Source of the DNA: Hyphomicrobium_A sp963724945
GTDB lineage: Bacteria > Pseudomonadota > Alphaproteobacteria > Rhizobiales > Hyphomicrobiaceae
Length of the DNA stretch: 64,000 nt
Direction: 5' to 3'
NCBI GenBank assembly: GCA_963724945.1
Contig: CAVRWL010000003.1
Span: 2,728,001-2,792,000, forward strand
The position numbers and the translations under genes were made by a program. The notes beneath the pieces were generated by a model. It was given only the letters and a program-made list of their open reading frames with translations. It was not told where the DNA came from and made no database searches. Shown piece by piece: positions 56,690-64,000 of this stretch. Numbering within the stretch: position 1 is the first letter of the stretch; the number at the start of each line of letters is the position of its first letter.

Positions 56690-57401
56690 TCACGCCCAGG
56701 GCGAATGCCGCAGCAACGGAAGGCCGAGGAAATAGGCGCCGGTCGCGATGAGCCCGGCCGTCGCCCACCACGGCGGCGCCAGATCGTCGACGATCGCCAG
56801 CGCGGCGAAGCCGAACCAAACGATGGTCGCCGCGATCGTCAGCCCGCGCAGCCGGACGACGCGCAGCGGATGGACGAAGACGATGGGCGCGAACATCAGC
56901 GCCACCGCGGCGATCAGAACCGCCGCGCTCACGATCCACGGCGGGCGCAGGACGAAGAGATAGAGCACCAGAATGTTCCAGGTCGCCGGGAAGCCGCGGA
57001 ACCACAAATCGTCGGTCTTCATCCGCGTGTCGGCGAAATAGAGCGCCGAGGCGATCGTCACCACGAGGCCGATCCAGAACGACGCCGCCGTCGGCATCAG
57101 GTCCGAGCGCCACAGCGCCACCACCGGCACCAGCACATAGGTCAGAAAGTCGATCACCAGATCGAGCACGGCGCCGTCGATGGTCGCGGCGGTCTCGCGC
57201 ACCTTGGCGGCGCGCGCCAGCGTGCCGTCGATCCCGTCGATGAACAGCGCCAGGCCCAGCCAGGCGAAAGAGACGTCGAAATGCCGTTCGATCGCCGCAT
57301 AAAGCGCCAAGCACGGCGACCGCGCCGCCGGAGGCGGTGAACAGATGGACGGAAAAGCCCGCCGCCCTGGCGACGCGCACGGGTTGCTTTTCGCTCGACA
57401 T
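56690..57401 (-). CDS. pcs: Phosphatidylcholine synthase, one frameshift
   Basis: A membrane enzyme that condenses CDP-diacylglycerol with choline. ATG 57401 gives SSEKQPVRVARAAGFSVHLFTASGG; near 57,310 the frame changes and continues as LYAAIERHFDVSFAWLGLAL. The CDP-alcohol phosphotransferase signature is DGTLARAAKVRET with GAVLDLVIDFLTYVLVP, with all Asp residues in place. About eight membrane segments end with FLGLPLLRHSPWA. Pcs is typical of alphaproteobacteria that use host or environmental choline. Confidence 0.88.
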
Positions 57402-57563
57402 GCCGTCCGCCCGCCCCTTTCCCCGCGAAAAAGCGCTCCGCCGCCGTGCGACAAAAGCGCTCCGCCGCCGGGGCCGGCTTGACCGCTCCGCCTCCGCCTT
57501 AGCAAAGTCCGGCCGCGCCGTCTCCCCGGGCGGCGCTGACGAACATCCCGTGAGGCTTCGCCC

Positions 57564-58854
57564 ATGCCCCGGCCCAGGTCCCGACCAGAGACGCGGCAAA
57601 AGTCACGGCCCGAAGTCAGGGCTCACGACGCGCCCCGAGTCCCGTCTCGCCGACCCCGCCGAGCGCGTCTGCGACGTGCTCATCGCCGGCGCGGGGCTCG
57701 CTGGCCTCACCGCGGCGATCGCCTTCGCCAGGGCCGGCTTCGACGTGGTCGCCTGCGGCGCCGACGAGCGCGGCCGGCGCGGCCGCACCGTCGCGATGCT
57801 CGATCGCTCGATCGCCTATCTCGAGCAGCTCGGGCTCAGGGCGGCCGTCGAGCCCCAGGCGGCGCCGATGCGGGCGCTGCGCATGATCGACGACACCGGC
57901 GGGCTGTTCCCGCCCCGCCCGGTCGAGTTCCTGTGTTCGCGAGATCGGCCTCGACGCGTTCGGCTGGAACGTCGAGAACGACCTGATGGCCGACGCGCTC
58001 GCCGCGCGCGCCGCCGCGACCGGAGGAATTGAGCGGCGGCGCCAGTCCGTCGCGGCTTACGATTTTCCGGGCGAGCGGGCTGTCGCGCGGCTCGACGACG
58101 GACGCGCGGTCGCCGCCGCGCTCGTCATCGGCGCCGACGGACGCGGCTTCGCCGGCGCGACGCGCCGCCGGGCTCGCCGTCCGCGCCCACCGCTACCGGC
58201 AGAGCGCGCTGACTGCGCTGCTCGCGCATCGCCTCCCCCATTGCGATGTCTCGACCGAATTCCACACCCGACAGGGGCCCTTCACCCTGGTGCCGCTGCC
58301 GCCGAGCCCGGCCGCTCCCAACCGGTCGAGCCTCGTCTGGGTGATGTCGGACGCCGAGGCGAGCCGCCGCGAGGCGCTCGACGATTCGGCGCTCGGCGCG
58401 CGAGATCGAGCGCCAGGCCCGCTCGATGCTCGGGGCGATGCGGATCGAGGGCCGGCGCGGCGTGTTCCCGATGATCCGGCAGGTCGTGCCGAAACTGACC
58501 GCGCCGCGGCTCGCCCTCGTCGGCGACGCCGCCCACGCCTTCCCGCCGATCGGCGCGCAGGGCCTCAACCTCGGCCTGCGCGACGTCGAGGCGATCGTCG
58601 AGGCGGCGGTTGCGGCGCGCGCGGCCGGAGGCGACATCGGCGGGGAGCGGCGCTCGAATGCCTACCAGCGCGCGCGCCGGCCGGACATCCTGACCCGCAC
58701 CGGCGTGGTCGACGGCCTCAACCGGGCGCTCCTCGCCCACTTCGCCCCGCTCGACTTCGCCCGGGGCGCCGGGCTCGCGGCGCTCGGCGCCGTCGGGCCG
58801 CTGAGGCGCTTCGTCATGCGCGAGGGGGTCGCGCCCCGTTTCGGCCGTCGCTAA
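57564..58854 (+). CDS. FAD-dependent UbiH-like monooxygenase, several frameshifts
   Basis: A ubiquinone-biosynthesis-type hydroxylase. The FAD loop is CDVLIAGAGLAGLTAAIAFARAGF, followed by GRTVAMLDRSIAYLEQLGL. After frame changes near 57,935, 58,160 and 58,405 come DALAARAAATGG, LVIGADGRGF, FTLVPLPPSPAAPNRSSLVWVM, and LALVGDAAHAFPPIGAQGLNLGLRD (the second FAD motif). The start is unclear: ATG 57564 would need one more frame change near 57,620. It belongs to the UbiH/UbiF/UbiL group, and the ring position hydroxylated cannot be told. It overlaps the convergent MFS gene by four bases. Confidence 0.8.
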
Positions 58855-60042
58855 CCTGCATTCGGCTTGGCGCTTCGGAGAATGAGATAGAGCGCGATCA
58901 GAAAGCCGGTTCCCGCCGCGCCTCCGCCGATCAGGAAGACGCTGCTGTATCCCGCCCGGTCGGCAAGAAGTCCGGCAATCGGTCCAGTCAGGCCGTAAGC
59001 GAGATCCTGAAAGGCGCTAAATCCGCCCAAAGCCGTGCCGCGCAGGTGCGGGGCCACAAGATGCACGACCTCTCGCCCCATGGCCGGATAGATCAACGAG
59101 CAGCCCAGACCCGTCAGGAACGCGCCGGCAAGGGCCAGGCCCGGATCGTGCGCGCTCCAGATCAGGACTTGGCCGATCGTCTCGACCGCAAGCGATGAGA
59201 CCGCCACCGGCAGTCCGCCGAAGCGATCCGGCAGGTGGCCGAACAGCACGCGCACCAGCACGAAGCCGCCGCCGAAAGCCGTCAGGCCAAGCCCGGCGCC
59301 GCTCCAGTTCCGGTCGAGGAAATAGAGGGCGAAGAACGCGCCGATCGCGGCGAAGCCGATGCCCTGAAGGCAGATGATCAGCCCATGGCGCCAAATTTGG
59401 CCCATCAGGCTCAGGAACGGCGGGCGCGCATCCTGCGGATGCGGGGCGACGCCGCTCATCGGCCAGATCGCCAGGAGCGCCAGACACGGCAAGAGCGCGC
59501 TGACCGCCATCGCGCCGGCGAAGCCGAGCCGGCTCAAGAGAACAAGGCCGGCCGGACCGCCAACCGCGAGCGCGCCATACATGGCGGCGCCGACGAAGGC
59601 CAGCACCCTGCCCGAGCGCGCGGGGCCGACGAAGCCGACGCCCCACGCGATGACGCCAATGATAACCAAACTCTCGCCCGCTCCGAGAAGCAGACGACCG
59701 GCGATGAGGATCAGATAGGCCGCGACCGGCGGCGGCGTCGGCAGGCCGGCCAGCATCGAGATCAGCGCCCCGGCGGCGTAAAACACCAGGCCGCGCCAGA
59801 CCGCCGCCTTGGCGCCCCGACGATCCGACAGGGCGCCGGCGTGCGCGCGGGTCAGGATGGTGGCGAAGAAAGGCGACGCCGACCGCCAGTCCCGCCCAGG
59901 CATTGTTGAACCCCAGCCGCCCGGTCACATAGACCGGCACGATGGCGAGGGGGATGGCGACGCAGAGATACGAAACGAACAGAACGGCGGCCAGCAGCAG
60001 AAGTCGGGCCAACGCTGGGTCACGGGTCGATCGGGAGGTCAT
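58851..60042 (-). CDS. MFS transporter (YhhS/YfcJ-like), one frameshift
   Basis: A 12-helix major-facilitator protein of about 396 residues from ATG 60042 (TSRSTRDPALARLLLLAAVL). The frame changes near 59,870, within the first cytoplasmic loop, and continues ILTRAHAGALSDRRGAKAAV, the conserved loop 2-3 motif. GAGESLVIIGVIAWGVGFVG and LTGLGCSLIYPAMGREVV follow. It resembles arabinose-efflux-type permeases of the YfcJ/YhhS group. The substrate is unknown. The SDR gene is 34 bases upstream on the same strand. Confidence 0.85.
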
Positions 60043-60076
60043 GTCGTCTTCGCGGCGCTCCGCACTTTCCGTGCGG

Positions 60077-60814
60077 TCAATTGCGTCCGCCGTTGGCCTT
60101 GATGACCTGCCCGTTGACCCAGCCGCTCTCCGGACCGGCAAGGAACGAGACGACACGGGCGATGTCGTCGGGCGCCCCGAGGCGACCGAGGGGGATGTCG
60201 TTGGTCAGGCGCTCGATCAAGTCCTTCGATCGACCGGCAAAGAACAGTTCGGTTGCGACCGGTCCGGGCGCGATCGCGTTGACGGTGACGCCGCGGGCGC
60301 CAAGTTCCTTCGCGAGCGTGCGTGTCATCGCCTCCACCGCCGCCTTGGTCGCGACGTAGACGGCATGGTCGGGGATGTAGTGGCCGATGATGCTGGTCGA
60401 GAGGTTGATGATGCGGCCGCCGTTCCGCACACGCCGCGCGCCTTCGCGCATGCCGTTGAAGGCGCCGGTGAGATTGACCGCAAGCTGGCGCTGGTAATCC
60501 TCGTCGGAGACCTCGGCCAACGGCGCAGTCTTGAGGATCCCGGCGTTGTTGACCAGCACGTCGACCGGCCCGAACGCCGCTTCCGCCTGATCGAACAGCG
60601 CTGTCATCGCCGAAGCGTCCGCGACATCGGCGCGGACCGCCCGCGCACGCCCGCCGGCCGCCGCGATGGCGGCTGCGACCGCTTCCGCCTCGGCCGCGCT
60701 CGAGGCGTAATTGACGATGGTCTGAAAGCCGTCGGCGGCGAGGCGCCTGGCCAGCGCCGCTCCGATGCCCCTGGAGGCTCCCGTTACGATCGCGGTGCGG
60801 ACGGTGTCGGCCAT
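60077..60814 (-). CDS. SDR family oxidoreductase
   Basis: A 245-residue classical short-chain dehydrogenase from ATG 60814 (ADTVRTAIVTGASRGIGAALA, the NADP-binding TGxxxGIG). It has the NNAG motif in VDVLVNNAGILKT, the catalytic Ser in IINLSTSIIGHY and YVATKAAVEAM (YxxxK). FabG-like NAPGPV reads IAPGPVATELFFAG, and the C-terminus is VNGQVIKANGG. The substrate is unknown. It is probably in an operon with the MFS gene that follows it. Confidence 0.9.
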   Translation of the reverse strand: MADTVRTAIVTGASRGIGAALARRLAADGFQTIVNYASSAAEAEAVAAAIAAAGGRARAVRADVADASAMTALFDQAEAAFGPVDVLVNNAGILKTAPLAEVSDEDYQRQLAVNLTGAFNGMREGARRVRNGGRIINLSTSIIGHYIPDHAVYVATKAAVEAMTRTLAKELGARGVTVNAIAPGPVATELFFAGRSKDLIERLTNDIPLGRLGAPDDIARVVSFLAGPESGWVNGQVIKANGGRN

Positions 60815-61028
60815 GGATATTGCTGCTCCAGGCATGATGTGGCGTTGGTCGGAAAATACGACGAACCCATCGCGTTTCCTATTCGCATTGCCGGAGCGTC
60901 CCGCGTCCGATCGCGCAACAGACCAGAATTCGCTGACGAACTCGCGACAGGCGCGTGATTCGGCGGGACCCGTCGCAACCAGGCTCGAAGCCGCTGTTCA
61001 GGTTTGGCGAAGGACGGGCGCGGCGCCT

Positions 61029-61647
61029 TCAGCGTTCGCCGCCCTGCCCCGCCTCGATCAGCCGCGCGGCGTAGCGCGCCATCTGGTCGACCTCGATGTT
61101 GACCGCATCTCCCGCTTTGCGCTCGCCCCAGGTCGTCACCTCGAGCGTGTGCGGGATCAACAGGACCTCGAATTCGTCGCCCTCGACCGCGTTGACGGTG
61201 AGCGAGGTCCCGTCGAGCGCCACCGAGCCCTTGACCGCGATGAACTTCGCCAGCGCTTTGGGCGCCCGGAAGCGCAGATGCGCCATGTCGTCGAAGTCGC
61301 GCCGCGACACGGTCGTGGCGAGACCGTCGACATGGCCGCTGACCATGTGGCCGCCGAGTTCGTCGCCGACCCTGATCGAGCGCTCGAGATTGACCTTCGT
61401 TCCCTTGCCCCAGGCGCCGAGCGTCGTCACCGCAAGGGTCTCCGCGCCGACGTCGAAGACGAGCCGCGAGCCCTGTCCGAGCGGCTCGACGGCGACCACG
61501 GTCAGGCACACGCCGGCATTGGCGATCGAGGCGCCGACCGCGATCGACGCCGCATCGTAGGCGCTGGCGATGACCAGACGATCGCGCTCGCCAAGGCGTT
61601 CAAGATCAATGCACTTCGCCGACGTCGCTGACAATTCCGGTGAACAT
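61029..61647 (-). CDS. ribE: Riboflavin synthase alpha chain, one frameshift
   Basis: This enzyme dismutates two lumazines to riboflavin. ATG 61647 gives the invariant N-terminus MFTGIVSDVGEV; near 61,610 one base shifts the frame, and IDLERLGERDRLVIASAYD continues. The two lumazine-binding repeats are GASIANAGVCLTVVAVEPLG with GGHMVSGHVDGLATTV, and GSVALDGTSLTVNAVEGDEFE with IPHTLEVTTW. The total is about 205 residues, as usual. No FMN riboswitch is seen upstream. Confidence 0.92.
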
Positions 61648-61714
61648 GGAGCCCTCGCTGCCGGCCTTGGCAGCGGTTTGCCGCTGACTGCGGGGCCGAC
61701 GGCGCGCGCCCCTC

Positions 61715-61757
61715 GACGCGATCGTCGATCGCGTCAGCCGCGATCAGCGATCGCGGC
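61715..61757. repeat. Tandem perfect palindromic hairpins
   Basis: GACGCGATC-GTC-GATCGCGTC (61715-61735) and GCCGCGATC-AGC-GATCGCGGC (61737-61757) are two perfect 9-bp stems with three-base loops. They are separated by one base and share the core CGCGATC-N3-GATCGCG. They lie 68-110 bases upstream of ribE and 72 bases after the small membrane protein stop. They could be REP-like elements, a terminator pair or operators. Confidence 0.65.
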
Positions 61758-61828
61758 TACAGTCGCGCGCCTCGTCGCTCTAATCCCCGCCGGCGCACGG
61801 TCCGGCAAGCGTAGCCGGCGCGGGCCAG

Positions 61829-62182
61829 TCATGCAGGCGTGTAAAGGCCAACGAGCAGAGTCGCCGCGAAGATCGCCGCCAGCGGCAGCCAGCCGCCGAG
61901 CGCGGTTCGGAACATCCCGTGATGGCCGTCGACGAGCGGCGCAAGCACGACCAGATCGAGCGCGGCGACGATGAGCGTAAACGCCGCCGCGCGCGTGAGC
62001 GCGTTGAAACCGGGCGCAACAAGCTTGTCGGCCAGCGTCGCGCCGGCGGCGATGGCCGGCGAGACCGCGAGGCGGACCAACTCCGGCATCTCGCCCGGCC
62101 AGACTTCGCGGCCCATGGCGTAGACGCCGCCGGACGCGGCCCACACGATGAGCCCGCACACGATCACAGCGCCCCACCCCAT
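61829..62182 (-). CDS. Small integral membrane protein, unknown function
   Basis: A 117-residue hydrophobic protein from ATG 62182 with about four predicted helices (AVIVCGLIVWAASGGVYAMG, LVRLAVSPAIAAGATLADKL, FTLIVAALDLVVLAPLVDG, LPLAAIFAATLLVGLYTP). Clean helix boundaries and good codon pattern suggest a real gene. I know no family. Confidence 0.65.
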   Translation of the reverse strand: MGWGAVIVCGLIVWAASGGVYAMGREVWPGEMPELVRLAVSPAIAAGATLADKLVAPGFNALTRAAAFTLIVAALDLVVLAPLVDGHHGMFRTALGGWLPLAAIFAATLLVGLYTPA

Positions 62183-62216
62183 GCGGCCCCTCCGACCGAA
62201 TTCCCTGCCCGAAGGC

Positions 62217-62699
62217 CTATCCCTTCAGTTGCGCGACAATCCCGGCAATGTCACCCATACCCCAATGCTCGGCGATCCGCCCCCCGGCGATGCGAAAGAT
62301 ATCACAGGATGTGAACATCAGACGTTTGCCGGTCGGCTGGACGCCGTAATAGACGCCCTCGTGCCGGCCTTCATAGAGAAAGCTCGCCGCGACCTTGTCG
62401 TCCTCGGCGAGGCTCGTCTGGATCGTGACCTCGAGGTCCGGCAGCCCCTTCAGCCGCGCGGCGAAGAAGGCGACCGTCGCCTGCTTCGCCGTCAGGCCGG
62501 TGGGCGGCGGCGGCGCGGCGGCGCTGTGCTGGTGGTTGACGTAATCGTCGGCGAAGAGGCTCGCGAAGGCGTCGATATCGTGGGCGTTCAGCGCATCGGC
62601 GAATTTTCGCGCCATCGAGGCGTCGGCGGCGTTCGCTCGTTGGGGCAGCGAAGACGCGGCGACAGCGGCCGCGCCGGCGAGAAAGGTTCTGCGTCGCAT
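62217..62699 (-). CDS. Exported SnoaL-like/ester-cyclase family protein
   Basis: A 160-residue protein with a Tat-like signal (RRRTFLAGAAAVAASSLPQRANA) from ATG 62699. The body is a NTF2/SnoaL-like fold: MARKFADALNAHDIDAFASLF with DDYVNHQH, DLEVTIQTSLAEDDKVAASFLYEGRHEG and FRIAGGRIAEHWGMGDIAG, the usual family ending. The catalytic function is unknown; the family includes polyketide cyclases and many proteins without assigned activity. Confidence 0.83.
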   Translation of the reverse strand: MRRRTFLAGAAAVAASSLPQRANAADASMARKFADALNAHDIDAFASLFADDYVNHQHSAAAPPPPTGLTAKQATVAFFAARLKGLPDLEVTIQTSLAEDDKVAASFLYEGRHEGVYYGVQPTGKRLMFTSCDIFRIAGGRIAEHWGMGDIAGIVAQLKG

Positions 62700-62871
62700 G
62701 ATTGCGCCTCCGCTACGATGGGCTTTGCGAAACGCGCCCGCTCGGGCAAGACTCCCCCAGGGCTGAAGCGACCGCAAGCGCTTTTCGCCGCGCTCCGCCG
62801 GCGCATGAAGGCGGCGGGCGCCCATGAGCGACAGAAGGGACTGAGACGGCCATCACGTTCCAGGCATTCAA

Positions 62872-63240
62872 TCAGGTCAACAACTCTTTTGACGCCGCCA
62901 ATCTTTCGCAGACTCGGTTTCTCCAGGGCGTCGCGGCGCCGAACGTGCCGGGCACGGCGCTCTTCTCCGGAGGCAGCTCCGCAGAAAGGCGACGATCGCT
63001 TTCGTGTCCTCCGGCGACAGCGCCGCGAGCGCCTGCCAGGGCGTAACCGGCGAGCGCTTGCGCCCGTCGGCTGCGGCGCGTTCGGTGAACGCGCCGACGA
63101 TCTGCGAACGGCGATCCTGTCCTTCAAGGATAAGACCGTCGATCTGACGGTCTTGCCGGGAGACGCCCCGCGCTGTCGCGATGCGCGGCGAGACCGGCGA
63201 CCGACGCGAGCGGATCCCGTAAAAGGGGCCGTAGCGCCCG
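62872..63240 (-). pseudogene. Remnant of a cytochrome c-type gene, heme site missing
   Basis: A minus-strand frame contains SPVTPWQALAALSPEDTKAIVAFLRS; one base shift later it reads LPPEKSAVPGTFGAA and ends at a stop at 62,872. This is the C-terminal pattern of small c-type cytochromes (methionine loop, then AxLRSLPP). No CxxCH heme motif is found before the next gene (63,277), so the N-terminus is missing or scrambled. Confidence 0.4.
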
Positions 63241-63276
63241 CCTTCGGGCGAGGCTGCATCGGGGTCGCCGCTCGAC

Positions 63277-63603
63277 CTATTGCCAGCCGCCGCCGGGCAA
63301 CCGTCCGTGATAGGGCGTGTGGCGGCAATGGCCCCAAGGTCCGCGCCACCAGCCGGGCGGGCAGCCGTTCCAGCGATAAGCGCCTCGGTAGGGTCCCCAA
63401 TATCCGCCCGGGTATGGTCCATGCCCGAAGCGATGACAGGCGCCGCCGGGTCCCCGATACCAGCCGGGGCCGCATCCATTGGCGACGGGAACGATCATCG
63501 AGGAAGTCTCCGCGGATGAGGGAAACGGCGCCGCCTGGGACGGCGAAGCGGTCGCGGCGAGCGCGGCCGCAGACGCGATGATGACGGCGAGAGTTTTGAA
63601 CAC
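63277..63603 (-). CDS. Secreted Gly/Pro/aromatic-rich GCG_CRPN-type protein
   Basis: A 108-residue exported protein from GTG 63603, preceded by AAGGAAAGGA. The signal peptide is FKTLAVIIASAAALAATASPSQA. The mature part has the GCG motif NGCGPGWYRGPGGACHRFG, then repeats of GPYPGGYWGPYRGAYRW and NGCPPGWWRGPWGHCRH. It has four Cys in two C-x10 pairs and many Tyr/Trp/Gly. Such GCG_CRPN proteins are known in alphaproteobacteria without assigned function. Longer frames upstream lack the signal peptide. Confidence 0.8.
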   Translation of the reverse strand: MFKTLAVIIASAAALAATASPSQAAPFPSSAETSSMIVPVANGCGPGWYRGPGGACHRFGHGPYPGGYWGPYRGAYRWNGCPPGWWRGPWGHCRHTPYHGRLPGGGWQ

Positions 63604-64000
63604 GTCAGGTCCTTTCCTTGTAGCGACGCAAGGTCGGTTCGAATCCCCTTCGGCGCCACAGCATTTTCCTTTGTCATTCCGTTGACGGCAATTGTTTCGG
63701 AGCGCGGCGCGGAACCGACGATGGACAGGACGCGCCGTTGCTCGGGGCGCCGGCAGGGCGACAAAGCGAGTTTTATACATAGCTGACTTGTTTTTTTGGT
63801 GCGACGGCTTTGTTGGCGCGCGCCACGGCATTCGTGAGGCCGTCCCAATCGCGACGCCGCTAAGACGGCTCGTAAGCCCCTGAAAGTTATGGAGCCGGTC
63901 GATAAACGGCGCTAAAGAACCGCCTCGGACGCCGCCGCCTCGAGTCTCTGAATAATCCTCGATCCCGATTTGGCGCTGCGGCCGCTCGCCCTTCGCGGCA
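63604..64000. other. Right-edge region with no recognisable gene
   Basis: About 400 bases with no supported coding frame. The DNA contains the likely promoter of the GCG-type gene. A stretch at 63,640-63,665 (GGTTCGAATCC) resembles a tRNA T-arm, but no cloverleaf can be built around it. Confidence 0.4.

Noticed and set aside
61648..61828. FMN riboswitch upstream of ribE
   Set aside because: The conserved FMN-element segments are not present; only the two palindromic hairpins are seen.
63630..63665. T-arm-like GGTTCGAATCC with a GCGCCA end, suggesting a tRNA
   Set aside because: The flanking bases do not make a 5-bp T-stem, and no anticodon or D-arm can be found within 75 bases upstream. It is at most a chance match.
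1..64000. CRISPR arrays, prophage modules or integrative elements
   Set aside because: No regularly spaced repeats, Cas-like genes, integrases or phage structural genes are visible. The only mobile-element trace is the IS3 fragment.

Overview
The window looks like alphaproteobacterial (Hyphomicrobiales-type) DNA: high GC, GC-rich wobble positions, an ANTAR/NasT-controlled nitrate operon, a PopZ/DUF2497 protein, a phosphatidylcholine synthase and a DUF2865 protein. It is probably not one continuous chromosome segment. Near 41,900 a polyphosphate kinase 2 gene that has lost its C-terminus runs straight into a glycosyltransferase gene that has lost its N-terminus, with no mobile element between them. 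Frameshifts also become several times denser to the right of this point. I read the window as two segments joined there, most likely an assembly chimera; a real deletion or rearrangement cannot be excluded.

Left segment (1-41,900). It opens with an AcrAB-like RND efflux operon (397-4745), then a divergent pair: a VIT/CCC1 metal transporter and a P1B-type ATPase with a C-terminal hemerythrin domain. Next is a heavy-metal RND operon (czcB-like, czcA-like, DUF3240 and two small envelope proteins), divergent from a PhoP/PhoQ-like two-component system. Two 11-bp-phased TTTCAGGT direct repeats lie between the two units. A porin follows. 16,978-26,828 is a complete nitrate assimilation unit on the minus strand: nasT-nasS, an attenuator leader, then a nitrate/nitrite transporter, nirB, nirD, nasA and cobA. 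A copper nitrite reductase (nirK) and a PPOX-fold protein follow, then the last codons of an nnrS-like gene cut by an IS3-family fragment at about 28,949. The rest of the segment (29,275-41,900) is a surface polysaccharide cluster. It holds glycosyltransferases, a flippase-like/O-antigen-ligase fusion, a heparinase II/III protein, two methyltransferases and a bi-domain oxidoreductase. Seven of these genes form a tightly overlapping minus-strand run.

Right segment (41,900-64,000). It carries truncated ppk2, an MFS_3 exporter, a DUF2865 protein, an acyltransferase-SGNH protein with a small coupled membrane peptide, an ExoR-like Sel1-repeat protein, and the conserved run valS-popZ-tolC-pcm. These are followed by tRNA-Cys, pcs, a UbiH-like monooxygenase, an MFS transporter, an SDR, ribE and several small envelope proteins. 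Many of these genes are split between reading frames (valS about nine times) while keeping all expected motifs. I treat the breaks as probable sequence errors and give the full gene span.
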